Positions 1 to 11,258 of a stretch of 64,000 nucleotides of DNA are shown here, in pieces (position 1 is the first letter of the stretch; each line of letters starts with the position of its first letter). The position numbers and the translations under genes were made by a program. Origin of the DNA: Desmodesmus armatus. Its lineage: Eukaryota; Chlorophyta; Chlorophyceae; Sphaeropleales; Scenedesmaceae. The notes below the pieces were generated by a model. It made no database searches. It was not told the DNA's origin and saw only the letters and a program-made list of their open reading frames with translations. The stretch is from assembly GCA_007449985.2 (NCBI GenBank), contig VIIQ02000579.1, positions 124,001 through 188,000 on the forward strand. Reading direction: 5' to 3'.

Positions 1-145
1 CACCCAGACCCTTTCAACGGTCCGACAGTCCGCAAGCTAACTTTACGACATCGGCAACAGCAGGCCGACAGGTAAGACAGGCTTAATCCCTGTCTGCCCA
101 GCTCCTCCCGTTCCAGCGCTGGCGCAGCCTGCACCTGCCCAGCAC

Positions 146-2736
146 CTGGGAGGTCACACTCGCACTAGCAAACGAAGAGAACTGGCCGGCATTGCACTGC
201 GCTACAGCAATGGCACGAGCACGGGTCAGCACCAGGCAGCCTTGGGAGTTGCGGGAGAGGGCCACGCTGTAGGCCTGGGCGAAAGCTGTAGCAGTAGCAC
301 CCCCCTCACAAAAGGCAATGGCTGTAGCTTGGGCCAGTGCCTCCCCCTCCTCACCACCAGTGGCAATAGCCTCCGCGAAGGCAATACCGTAGGTCTGCGG
401 CACAAAGGGAGGTGGGGAAGGGGGTTAGGTAAGTGGGTATGGTTGTATCAGGGGGGGTGCAGGCAAGAATACATAGGGCCCTTGCTGCTTTGCAGTGTTG
501 CAGCAACCAGTCGCGTTACTTGACCAAACCTTGGAACTGCCCGCGGGCCATGGCTGCCAGTGGGCGTCAACAATCAGCACCACCGGTCTGGTGCCACCAT
601 GGCTCCCAGCCCATGTCTGGCATGCACTGCAGCAGCTGTTACACCTTTTAGGCTTTTTGGCTTTGATGGTTCCTCACAAATACACAGCATCATGAGCTCG
701 TCGTGAAGTTCAGGCCGGCCCCCGTGCATGTATACTCCCCTCACCTCAGTGACTGCGTCCTTGTCGTCTGCCTCAGAGATGGCGCGGCCCACTGCGCGGG
801 TGTAGGCGTTCAGGCTGCCCCGTGAGCGGGCACGGGCAAAGGCACGCGCCTGGAAGTAGCAGCACGAACATAGCAGCAGTGCATCGCAGCACCATGAGAT
901 ACATCAAATGAACGATAAGCAGCCTGGAAGAACAATGTAGCCTGGGCAGCGCACACAGTCATGTAGTAACGTAGACAGGTATGCCTGAGGGCGCGGCAGT
1001 TGATGCAGCACCAGCAAGGGCCAAAAAAAATCTGCATTGCAGTGCTTCGAGCCGAAAGCACCCGTGGATACTTGCAATCGCCGCAAGGCTGCGCGGCCTG
1101 TGGTACCCACTCTGTTCAAGGAACACACCATCACTAACGACCTCAGGTCGCATGAGTCATGAGTCATGAGTCATGAGTCATAGCACAATGCAGCTCATTG
1201 CAGTGCTGCCGTCAGCCTGATGGGCGTCTTGTCTCCCTGGGGCATCAACCCTTGGCCTTGGCCTGCGGGGCACAGCCCTCTCAGAGTCTGTGACACCAGC
1301 CTACCTGTGTACGTGCGAAGGACTGCCCCTGCCCCCTGCTCCTTGCCGTTGCAGCAGCCTTGGCCATCACGGCAGCAGTGGCAGCAGTATTCTCAGCAGC
1401 GGCGGCTGCAAAGGACTGAGCCACAGCCTCGGCACCACCTCCACTGGCTTGTTCGACGGCAGCAGTGGCGGCAGCGATGGCTGATGTGGAGCCGGAGCCG
1501 CTGCTGCCAGCGGATGCGATCGCGGAGGCAGCGGCTTGGGTGTCTTGCCTGCCCCAGAGGTCACGCAGCCTTGACCTGACGTCGTTGTCGCCGTTGCCAC
1601 CTGGGGTGGAGTGGGGTGGAATTACAGCGCAGCAGTGGCGGTGGTTCAGAAGCGTTGAGCGTCATTTGCGCATGCACGCAATTCGTGACAATGCAAGCGC
1701 TGCTGCAATGCAGCAGCTGCAAGATGCATTGCCTTATGGATCGGCCCACTTGTGCTCACGGCCCATGGCAGGGCAGCACTGGTGGAGGCTCAGCAGCTCA
1801 ATAGCGTCACTTGTGCATTGACGAATACTGTCCGTGTGATACAGCCGACGCATCGCTGTTGCATTGCAGCAAAGCTGCATTGCACCAATGATCGGACCAC
1901 TTGTGTTCAATGAAGTTGTGAACGTTCGTAACTTGGTGTGCACCTGCAAAGGCTTGGCTGGAAAGTGATACGAAGCTGCATGCATGAGCAAAGCTGCGAA
2001 TGAGTTTGCCCATACATTCGGCGACACACAACTTGCATTGAATGCAGCATGCCTCACCTCGACCCTGACCTTGACCTTGGCCCTGGCCCTGGCCTTGGCC
2101 TCTCTCATTGCCCCGGCCTGGGAAGCCTGGGAAGTCTAGACCCAGATCTGGGAACTGGAATGACGGGCCTGCAGCAGTGGGAGCAGAATGTTTGTTTGGT
2201 GCATTATGCACACCACAAGGTGCCGTTGGGTCAAAAAGCCAACCCAGTGATTGAAGCACAGCCCTTCCTTCCAGGGCTTTTCAGGGGCTTTTGAGCTTGC
2301 AAATCAACAAGCCGCTGCTGCTTGCACAGTGCGCTCTGCTGCCTGCAAGCCTGCCCGTGTTTGCTGATGCTTCAGGCCAGTAAAAACAGTATGCCAGTCC
2401 AAGGTGCCCCGACACCTTGAAAAGCTGTGCAGAGGGCTGCACTTGATGCAAGGTGCAACCCACCTCGACCCTGGCCTTGCATCAGCTTACGGTAGGACTG
2501 ATTGGGGCTGACATCTGCAGCGTGGAGGCAGTTTCATCAGAACATGCAAAGACAGGCGGCAACGAGGTTTGGTGCTGCCTGGTGCTATGCCTCTGCAGAA
2601 GCTCAAAGACCGTTCTGACATGCCTGTTGCTGTACCAAGCATGTGTGTGCGATAGCTACACACCTTGATCTGCAGCAATCACAGACACGCCTAGCACAAC
2701 AGCAACCAGCACGAGGAGCAGTTTTGTGGATGCCAT
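146..2736 (-). CDS. Secreted Ala/Gly-rich silk-like protein (5 exons seen, 3' end off window)
   Basis: I recognise no family. The exons are 2664-2736, 2058-2168, 1305-1600, 745-849 and 146-394. Each is flanked by AG/GT, and their phases (1,1,0,0,0) close exactly, which is the main support. The first exon opens with ATG at 2736 and encodes a clear signal peptide, about 20 residues with core LLLVLVAVVLGVSVIAA. A Phe/Pro/Gly stretch and a Gly-Gln dipeptide run follow. Next comes a long Ala-rich region (residues about 85-160), then blocks of alternating Ala and hydrophobic or aromatic residues such as AFARARSRGS and AIAFCEGGATATAFAQAY, with three Cys. The composition recalls silk or other extracellular fibre proteins, but that is analogy and not homology. 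A cell-wall or matrix role is inference. The last donor could instead lie at 135. An exon at the extreme left edge (below about position 40) is possible but unsupported. Confidence 0.62.
1151..1178. repeat. catgagt x4 tandem repeat
   Basis: Four perfect 7-bp units lie inside the intron of the silk-like gene between 850 and 1304. This is a simple satellite with no evident function. Confidence 0.9.
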
Positions 2737-4119
2737 GGTGGAGAAACTTGATTAGACACTGATGCGACTTTGAAGCGAATGTACTGAGCAAAGATGATGT
2801 TCAAGCATGATATATGCGGTCGCCAACAAATGAATAATGAACAGGGATTATGCGGTGGCAGTTGCGCGCAATACGTCACCTTCGACCGATATGTTGCGAC
2901 GTGACGAGAGACGCTTGCCCCGATCGTCGCCTGACGCCAGCGCGCGACACCCTTGTAGTCTTGTAGAAGAAGAGGCACATGATATCATTCAACTGTGCCG
3001 TGTAGGCAAGCAGTGACATTTGTTTGGCGTGACGGTTGAAAGTTGACTCAGCGCTGCACGGTCCCAGCTCCTAATTATCAGAGCAACATCAGCCCAGCAC
3101 ATGAGCTGGCAGCAGTGTGCACAGGCCCCCATTCAGCAATTGTTTTGTTCTTAGTCTGCTGAAATCATGCACTTGTTTGTCCTTATTCTGCTGAAAACAT
3201 GCAGTTGGTGAAAATCAGAAGGGCGCACTGCTTCATCACGGCAGGGGTGAATGTCTGGCTATTGCTTGACTCAGCATTTCCATCCTGGCGCAGTGTAAGC
3301 ATCGGCTCATCAACCACATGTCACTAGTCACCTTGTTACCTAGAGCTGGTCTTGGCTGACAGCAGCAGCACACTTTGTGGGTACTGCTGGCACGTACAAG
3401 CACAGTACGCACAGTAGGCCACTGCTGCTCCTGTCTCAGGCTGCTGCAGGTGCTATAGCACTTGGCTACAGGTTTTGTCCTGGTGCCGCAGCTGTGTGGT
3501 CCTGGTGCTGCAGCTGTCCTGGTAGCTACTGGTGTTGTCCTGGTGCTGCAGCTGTGTGGCGCCAGCTGCACAGTGGCCGCTGCTGGATGCAGAGCAACCA
3601 GACGGCAGGCTGTTTCCAGTACAGGGCACATGCATCTGCACGAGCAGCACCTGTGCCTTGAGACACACTGATGGCAGCGAGGATCGCAGCCACCCTTGAG
3701 CGGTACAAGCAGCAGTATGAGCTTCTCTGCATGTATGAAGTTCAGCAGGGGGCACCTGTTGATATTGACTTGAACAGTGAGAGGTGCCAGCTAGCAGTGT
3801 GCTAGCTCCTGCACTTGTATGGGCCTGTTGACGGGGTTCTGTTCGCATGCGTACAGTCCAGTGCGCACAGGCGACGTGCCACGTGCCAGTGGATGCATCA
3901 CAACTTCAGCTTCATGCGGTTAATTGACGTCGTCAACTAAATGTTACACGATCTACCTGATCCATCTGCCACTAGCAGGTAGTACCTAGCTACAGCCAGC
4001 ACATTGAACCTCTAACCCAACCAACTCGCTTCGACCACAAGGCATGACACCAGCTGCCCAGACACCCTTCAGACCAAGCTGCCTCACCACCTGCAAACAA
4101 TTGGCATTGCCTTGTACTG
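2737..4119. other. Intergenic, no gene seen; minor tandem repeat at 3475-3570
   Basis: This is the upstream region of the silk-like gene and the downstream region of VDR. A degenerate tandem repeat built on tcctggtgctgcagctgt lies at about 3475-3570 and creates low-complexity open frames on both strands, which I do not accept as genes. A TTACA (TGTAA on the minus strand, the usual green-algal poly(A) signal) at 3944-3948 could end the VDR transcript beyond its duplicated last exons. Confidence 0.5.
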
Positions 4120-4125
4120 CAGGTG

Positions 4126-4860
4126 TCACAACCCATGTGTCACAAACCAAGATGAGATGACAAACAACCCCTGCTGTTGTCCCGCATGATGGCTCAGCGC
4201 TTGGGTCCCACAGCTCTTTCTTTGCCTGCCTGGGTGCACCATGAAGAGTGCCTGTGTACTGCCCAGACCACAGCCCACACCTCCTGCCCAACGCAACACA
4301 GAGCGGGCCCAGCCTAGTAATACAGGCAGCAGGTGCGCCTTGTTGAGCGCACCTCGTGCGCACCCCCTCCTCCCCGCACCACACAAACAAGCAGCCCCAA
4401 CGGTGCGTCAGCACATCTGCTGTTGTCCGGCATGCTCAACTCCCAGACCTCAATACCTGCCTGCCTCAGTGCACCGCCAATCTGGTCCGTATACTGCCCA
4501 GGCCACAGCCCGTCCCTAGTCCCCAGCACAGCCCCAGTACAAGACATCCTTGCTGCAGCAGCTGCCCCCCGGATTAGTAGAACAGACAGGCCATGCAGTA
4601 CGAAGTGCGCTCAACAAACTGCGCACCCCCTCCTCCCCACCACACAAACACATCAAGCGGCGGCCCCAAGGGGCGCATCGGCACACCTGCTGTTGTCAGG
4701 CATGCTCAACTCCCATGGCTCAATCCCCGCCTGCCTCAATGCACCATGAATGCGATCAGTATACTGCCCAGGCCACAGCCCGTCCCTCGTCCCCAGCACA
4801 GCCCCGGTGTAAGACATCCCAGCAGCAGCAGCTGCCCCTGAGTAGTAGAACAGGCAGTAG
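4126..4860 (-). repeat. Three tandem units holding the last VDR exon and two decayed copies
   Basis: The last VDR exon (4653-4971) is followed on the minus strand by two copies of most of its sequence, at about 4330-4575 and 4130-4330. The offsets are about 270 bp and 247 bp. The nearer copy still reads GAVLGTRDGLWPGQYTD and ELSMPDNSRCADAPLG. The farther one is more diverged (GLWSGQYTG). Flanking intergenic sequence is copied as well, so these are tandem DNA duplications and not retrocopies. They could act as alternative terminal exons or as dead copies. Confidence 0.85.
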
Positions 4861-6954
4861 GTGAGGTCTTCTGCACAGTCTATGATGCGCCAGTACTCGT
4901 TGCTGGTCACACCGTTGTCAAGCACACTGTAGTGGAAGGTGCCGGGGGTGCTGCCTCGCCGGACGCGGTACCTGCAGCAGCACAGCACAGCATAGCACGG
5001 CGTGGCGGAAGTTCATTTGAGCTGGACACTTTGGTTCATCCAAAACAAATGAAATACGATAGATAGGTTTTGTGAGTGGTGCTTTGCCGGATGCAGTACC
5101 TGCGGCAGTACACAACATAGCGTGGCCTGTGGGGACTGCGTCGGAGTCATACTACTATAACGCTCATGGCCCAGCAGAGGCCATGTTGGAAGTGCTGCCT
5201 TTGCGTGCAGCACACTGCGCCAAAGGCCGAGGATGTTGCTTGTTTCAAGCAACCTGTCATACATCAGTTGTCTAAACATCTAGACATGAGATGCAGACAA
5301 TCCTTGAGTCAACTTTGGAACACACATGTGGGCGAGCAGCCATGTCCCTCTGCTCCCTCCCTGGGCTCAAGCCTTTCAACACCCCAAGTCAGAGGCTCTC
5401 ACCTCCTCTTCCTCCAGACCTCCTGTCCCTCCAGTGTTGTGACTCTGAACACAGGCTCATACCACAGCTGGCCCTTGCCCTTGCCCCGGTAGTACAGCTG
5501 GTGCTGACAGCCAAACGCATCATACGCCTAGGAAAAGGCGGGAAAAAGGCGGGAAAGTGAGACAGCAGCATAGCATGGAAAACACACTTTTGACCATTGA
5601 GTAATTCGTACATTGACAGCAGTATGAAGTACAAATAGGCAGTCTAGGCGGGTAGTCTCTGCAGCTTGATGCCAAATGGGCACCCCCCCCCCCCCGGGCC
5701 AACATCTACTGCACCCACCGGGTTCTTGCCGGCAGCCACCAGCCAACTGTACGGCTTCAGTCCTGGGCCCCCATCTGGTATCTGTGGCCCGTTGCTCAGC
5801 CACCCAATGAAAAGGTCTTCCGCTGTCTCATGAGTGAGGGGAATGTCCCTCCACTGGGTCATGGGGGCGGGGTCGGGCTGAGCGGGGATCTCTGCATTGA
5901 GCCCGCGGCAGTTGTGCAGCTGCAGGATAGGCAGCGGTTGCAGGCAGCAGCAGCAGCAGCGCAAGCAGTAGCAAAAGCCAAATGATACTAGGGGGTAAGA
6001 ATATCTGATATTGGTGAAGAGGGACCAGACACAGAGGGAAAGACGAAGAAAGCATACACACTTCTGCAAGTAAGTACACACTTGTGATCTTGCCTCAAGG
6101 CAGCTGCAGCGGTACTCCCACCCTCACCTAACTCCCCTAGGGTAGCACTGCCACTAGGTGTCACCTACCTGCAAGATGCACAGGGCGAATTGCTCAAACT
6201 GGGGGGTCTCATACGACACAATGCACCTGCAGGAGCGAGGGCGGAGGGGGGGGGGACAGAGAGCGTGGGTTAGGGGACACAACAGCACAGCTGTTTGGAA
6301 GGAGGGATAATGGAAGGCCCGGCATGCAGACTGGCAGCTGTGCAGTTGTGCAACTGCGAGCCTACGACACTGTGGCCAGTGATGTCTGTCACATTGTATC
6401 AGTAAACTCCCACCCTGGTGTGTTGGCACGAAGCGTTGGTCAAGTCACACGATACTGTGAACAGAAGCACACCCACATAGTTGTAGCAGTATCAAGCCAG
6501 TGTGGACGCACCTGTACTGGCGGACTTGGTCAATCAATGCACACCCCAAAAGGGCGATCAGGCAAGGCCCTGATCAACACACCAACAGTAGCAGTAGTCA
6601 CTAGTAGTACTAGTGGTAATAGTAGCAGTAGTATCGACGCACCTGTACTGACATACTTGGTCGTTGAAAGCACAACCCTGCAGGCAGTCCAGCCCCCCTT
6701 GCAGGTTTTGTCGCTCACACAGTCCACAATCTTCTGGCCGCAATTCTTGATCATGCAGTAGAGGGAGGCCAGGTCTGTCCCTTGGTGGTGTTGGCTACTG
6801 TTGGGACGGGGGTGACGTATTGATTGAGCAGCACCAACCAGATGTATAGCAGGTCATCTGTTTGGTGGTGGGGGGGGGGGGGGAGCAAGGTGCAGGCACC
6901 ACAGCAGCAGCAGCAGCAGCAGCCAACTTCATCAGAGAGGTGTGCTTTAGGGGT

Positions 6955-6985
<31 letters not shown>

Positions 6986-9404
6986 GTGATGTCATGGGTG
7001 GGCATTAGCGGGAGGTCTGTGCCCTTGGTGGTGTTGGCTACTGTTGGCATAGGGGTGACGTACTGATTGAGAAGCACCAACCAGATGTACAACAGGTTGT
7101 TGTTGTTCATTAGGGCAAGAAACAGCAGCAGCAGCAGCAGCAGCAGCAGAACTGTCAGCAGAGCACCCCCCCCCCCGGGGCGCCAAATAGCAGGTGTGCA
7201 CACGCTTGAAGAGAGCCATGCGAGGCACACAGCTTACCGCATTACTATGGAACACCCTTGCCACCAGCCCCTCTCCCCTCAGCACAAACCCACTCAGTAT
7301 CTTGACAAGTAGGTTGTAAAAGACTCACCCGACGTGTCCCCTGCCCACAGAATGTCCAGGGTTTTCATCACCTCAGCAGCCTTCAAGTCTAAGTTGGACC
7401 CCTGCTAAACCCGCATGCCTCTCCTGCTCTTTGCCCTTGTACAGCCCGGCCACTCTCGCCTGTCCCCCCCCTCCCTGCCCCCCCCCCCCCCCCACCACCA
7501 AACTCGTTGGAAGCACACCCTTGATCACGTCATGACGTGTTTACAAGGCCCACAGCATACCGCATTACTGTAAAAAACACCCTTGCCGCCCCAGCACCCC
7601 TCCCTCAAGCACAAACCCACCAAAATATTTTCATGCGCACAAAAGACTCACCAGACGTGTCCCGCGCCCACAGAATGTCCAGGGTTTTCATCACCTCAGC
7701 AGCCTTAGCCTCCCTGCTAAACCCAACATGCTGCGCCAGCAACTTAGACAGAGGCCCAGCAGCAGCAGGGGCATAGCCGTCCACCCTACTGCTGCTGCTG
7801 AGACTGGAGTGTGAGTCCCAGAACAGTGCTGTAGGCAGTTGGGAAGTGGCTTGGGTTAGGAATGCGGCAACATCGGGGTCTGTGACACCGATACCTACAA
7901 ACATGGGTTTGCTGCTGCTGCTCCTGCTGCTGCTGCTGGTGGTGGAGAGGGCGGCTGACAGGGCGTCTCTTGCTGCTGGGTTGGTCTTGAGGTCATCTTG
8001 AGTAAAGACCTGGCAACGACAACAGTGCACATGGAAGGGGATGGGGTTGGGGGATCACATGTGGCTAGGAACGAAGTGACATGGCAATGACACACTAGCA
8101 TTGCCCAGGTGTGATTAATTCATCCTCACTTACTACACACCTGCAGGCTGCAGCGTGGGTCAGTCCAGGTGAGCCGGTGTGTCATGTGCTGCACCTCAAC
8201 TCATCTGGCAGACCAGTCCAGGCCCTGACTGCCCTACTACCCCCTCTCCCCCCGGGGGCCTGCCTTCCAACGAAACACACAGGTTCAAGCATGTGTCAGT
8301 CCATGTCGCTGGAGACCCCCCCCCCCTTTACCACCACCAGCACCTTGCAATCACACATACCTGCAGGTTGAAGCGTGGGTCAGTCCATGTGAGTCGCTGT
8401 GCCATGTGCTGCAGCACCTCACCCCAACTGGCAGACCAGTCCAGGCCCTGACTGCCCTCCTGTTCACCCCCCTTCCTCCGGGGCCCCGCCTTGAAAAGCA
8501 CACATACCTGCAGCTTGACGTGTGGGTCCCGTCCATGTCCGACGCAGCAGCACCTCCCCCGCCCCCCCCCCCCAAAGCATACACAGCACCACCACCAGCA
8601 CCTTGCAATCACACATACCTGCAGGTTGAAGCGTGGGTCAGTCCAGGTCAGGCGCTGTGCCATGTGCTGCAGCACCTCACCCTACTTCTTACCTGTTGCC
8701 CCCCTCCTCCCCCTCCCCCCTCCCCTCCCCCCCCCCCCCCCCCACACAAAAGCACACCTCACGACTGCCGTTTCAGCACCTCTTCCTGTCTCTCCCCCCC
8801 CCCCCAAGAACAAACACCAACCGTACATTACGAGGCATACCTGCAGGTTGAAGCGTGGGTCAGTCCAGGTTAGGCGCTGTGCCATATGCTGCAGCACCTC
8901 ACCCCAACTGGCAGACCAGTCCAGGCCCTGACTGCCCTTAGGGCTGTGGGACTTGAATGGACTCGCTGCTGAGCTGTCAACAACAGCATACATCTTAATG
9001 CTGCCGGTGACACCTGCATTGCTGCCACTGCTGCCACTGCTGCCGCCATTGCTGCCAGTAGGGAAGGTGGCAGCAACGCCGCTGCTGGTGGCGCGGGTGG
9101 CAGTTGAGCTTGCTGCACCGCTGCTTCTTCTTTGGAAGCTGGGAGTGGCGCTGGCAGCAGCAGCAGCAGTGGGTGGATTACCAGTGTGGTGGCTGCTGCT
9201 ACTGCTGCTGCTGGTGTGTTGCAGTTGCTGTGGCGTCATGCTGGGGTGTGTGGCGTGGTGCCTGTTGGGCGCGCCAGGGTGAAACAGCGACGCCAACCAA
9301 CTGCTGCTGCTGCTGCTAGGGGAGCCTGCCCCATTGTAGCCAGCAGCAGCAGCAGCAGCCTGCGCCACAGAGTGCTGCCACCACCACTGCGGTCCGGTAC
9401 TGTC

Positions 9405-9435
<31 letters not shown>

Positions 9436-9598
9436 AAGGCACCCTTCTGCTGCTGCCAGCTGTACAAGGCCCTGACAGTGCCTCCGAATGCGAGCAGCAG
9501 CACGAAGGCTGCAACAGCAGACACAGCTGACTTTGATTGTCTTGCGCGGCGGCTCTGCTGTGATCGTGTGCTGTTGGTGCTGCTGGGGGGTGCCCCAC

Positions 9599-9631
<33 letters not shown>

Positions 9632-10027
9632 TGTCACGTTGCTGCTTGCTGGTGTGGCTGCTCTTACGGCGCCTGATAGACGGAGCTCGATCCGCTCCCG
9701 CTGCTGCATCTGATGCTGGCCCTGCTGCAAGGATACTGCCGGCCTGCTGCTGCTGCTGCTGCTGCTGCTGTTTTTGTTAGCGGGGGCTGTGGGCTGTTCT
9801 GTCTCTGAGTCGCTGCTGTTGGACAGCTCGCTGCCGACATCAATGCTGTGAGAGGACATCCGCACCAGCTGCCTGCTGCCATAGTGGCGGTGCTGCTGCT
9901 GCTGCTGGTGCGACATTCGTGCTGGCCTCTGTGAGGTGCCTGTGGGCGGTTGGCTGATGGAACGGACCTGCATGTGATGGGTCAGGAGGGGTTGAGGGAT
10001 GATCGGCAGCAGTATACGGCACACCAT
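4653..10027 (-). CDS. VDR: Violaxanthin de-epoxidase-related protein (VDR), with apparent frameshifts
   Basis: A chloroplast lipocalin-fold relative of violaxanthin de-epoxidase. Members are widespread in plants and algae and their exact reaction is unsettled. Exons: 4653-4971, 5403-5527, 5719-5919, 6169-6226, 6643-6857, 7652-8009, and 8841 to about 9770 with more N-terminal sequence up to ATG 10027. Family hallmarks run in order: FTQDDLKTNPAA, VMKTLDILWARD, LLNQYVTPVP, the Cys-rich CMIKNCGQKIVDC and CIVSYETPQFEQFALCILQ, LTHETAEDLFIGWL, LYYRGKGKGQLWYEPVF, GTFHYSVLDNGVTSNEYWR and FYYSGAA. The N-terminal exon holds a hydrophobic segment (AVAAFVLLLAF) amid Ser/Ala/Gln runs and is probably a transit or linker region. 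Exon 6643-6857 is 2 nt short: one base is missing near 6778 and one in the C-run 6693-6698, giving stops in the raw frame. A further frame change lies near the CTG run at 9744-9775. Either sequencing errors or gene decay would explain this. Confidence 0.85.
6503..6665 (-). repeat. Short copy of a VDR exon 3' end plus donor
   Basis: The sequence around the donor of exon 6643-6857 (cgcacctgtactg...acttggtc) recurs at about 6503-6530, 134 bp downstream in the intron, with the GTGCG donor preserved. Only about 25 bp match, so this is a small duplication. Confidence 0.6.
6776..7110 (-). repeat. Duplicated VDR exon segment (period about 236 bp)
   Basis: About 90 bp of VDR exon 6643-6857, encoding LLNQYVTPVPTVANTTKG, recurs at about 7012-7105 inside the upstream intron. 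The copy carries one extra base (gtgcccttgg against gtcccttgg). That base restores the family reading frame at that point, so the intronic copy preserves the undamaged version of the sequence. G-runs and a GT microsatellite separate the two copies. Confidence 0.8.
7216..7715 (-). repeat. Duplicated VDR exon 3' end plus intron (period about 320 bp)
   Basis: The 3' end of exon 7652-8009 (VMKTLDILWARDTS, donor and about 110 bp of intron) recurs at about 7216-7400. The copy retains a GTGAGTC donor. Conserved landmarks are acaccccttgcc-type sequence, agcacaaacccac, aaaagactcac and agaatgtccagggttttca. Confidence 0.85.
8143..8943 (-). repeat. VDR exon 3' end in about five tandem copies
   Basis: The end of the exon starting at 8841 (GEVLQHMAQRLTWTDPRFNLQ and its GTATG donor) is repeated within the following intron at about 8613-8692, 8353-8461 and 8143-8243, with a shorter piece at about 8502-8540. 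Poly-C and poly-G stretches separate the copies. Each copy keeps an AG/GT donor-like junction, so several alternative 5' splice sites exist. Confidence 0.85.
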
Positions 10028-11258
10028 CACATTTAGAACGGCATGCTTTCTGTGGTTACACTGTCAGATGCATCGGCTGGGCATGGGATTGCAAGGCCGC
10101 GGGTGCATTCAGCAGGCAGCATGCCACACAGGCTTTACTGTGTAAATGGATCTGCGGAAACCACCGTAGGCCACAGCAATTGGTGCCTTCAAAAGTATCT
10201 CCTGCAGCCAACGGGAAATGGGCCAGACACAATCCGTGCTTTTTGCATTGGTACCCCCCTCACCTTGCTACTGCACGCTGCTCCGGTGCTACTGCCCTCA
10301 CCACGCGGCTGTTCAAAGGCTGGATTGTTTCTACCTGGTCGTTAATAGCTGCAGAGGGGACAGTACGGGCCTGGACCTGTCTTGATGCTGTGCTGGCAGG
10401 TGCAGATCTGTCCCGTAAGATCGTATCGGAGCGTCCTGGTCGCGCATTGTTGCTGGAGACGCTTCTCGACCCGCCAAAGTGCTTCATCCTGCCAGAGACT
10501 CCACTTGAAGCTTCAGATGCCTACTGAAGGCTTGCTTGAGGACTCCGACTGTGTTGTGGTTGTGAGCGTGTTGTGGTCAACCAAGCAGGAGATATTGGAC
10601 AGAAGGCCCATGAATACTGCACCAGAGTGTGCAGTTTGTGCATCACGAGCGACTAGCTCGATGCCTGAACCCCACTTGCAGGGTGTTGGCATCAAAGCCC
10701 TGATGAACCCAACCCCCCATGTTTGACCTGCCCACAGCTTCCGTCACCCCCGTGTGTGCAGCACCATGGAGCTCGTCGAGTATGTTGACACCTTCTGGAT
10801 TGATACACATCAGAACAACTCTATTGTCAAGCTGAGCTAACTCTTGTCGCGCCTCAATGACTAGGGCATCATGCTCAAGTTGAATGGGCCATTGCACAAA
10901 TCCTTCTGGAAGGCTTGAATTTGCAACACTGCCACAGCAGCGCAGCGGTGCTGGACGATGCGCACTGGAGGGTGTCGGTGCTCTGCTGGCTCTGATTGCT
11001 GAAGCTGGCCAATTGAGGCGTCTAGTGTGCTCAGCACTCAAGGTCTTTTTTTGGGGTTTACCAGGGGGGGCGTAATCCCACTGGCTGGCCACACACAGCG
11101 CAATCAGGCGAACCCAATTGCCGGGGGCCCGAGGCAAAGCCTCACCAATGAGATCGCCTAACACCCCTATACCAGGAGGTGCCCAGTGCCCGGACCAAAA
11201 GCATGGGAGCACTCAAGGTCTGCATCCATCCCTCCCACTACATAGCCCAGTTACAACT
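10028..11258. other. Gap between VDR and LIP2 with one unexplained minus-strand ORF
   Basis: A 189-codon open frame lies on the minus strand at 10643-11212. It has ordinary composition, with pieces such as NRVVLMCINPEGVNILDELHG and GWVHQGF followed by a CAG/GTGGG donor-like site. The last piece faintly recalls class-3 lipases but lacks the nucleophile elbow, so I do not assign it. It may be a decayed exon or chance. I see nothing else in the gap. Confidence 0.3.

Noticed and set aside
6751..7230. Minus-strand ORF as a separate gene ending at 6751
   Set aside because: The phases and family alignment place LLNQYVTPVPTVAN inside VDR; the stop arises from a missing base.
7605..8030. Peroxiredoxin-like reading of MFVGIGVTDPDVAAFL
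   Set aside because: Phase-compatible splicing into the Cys-rich VDR exons and the VDR family pattern (FTQDDLK, VMKTLDILW) explain it better.
9236..9530. Plus-strand Leu/Ala/Cys-rich ORFs at 8953-9780
   Set aside because: These are antisense shadows of the VDR Ser/Gln/Ala-rich exon; CTG repeats give open frames in all readings.
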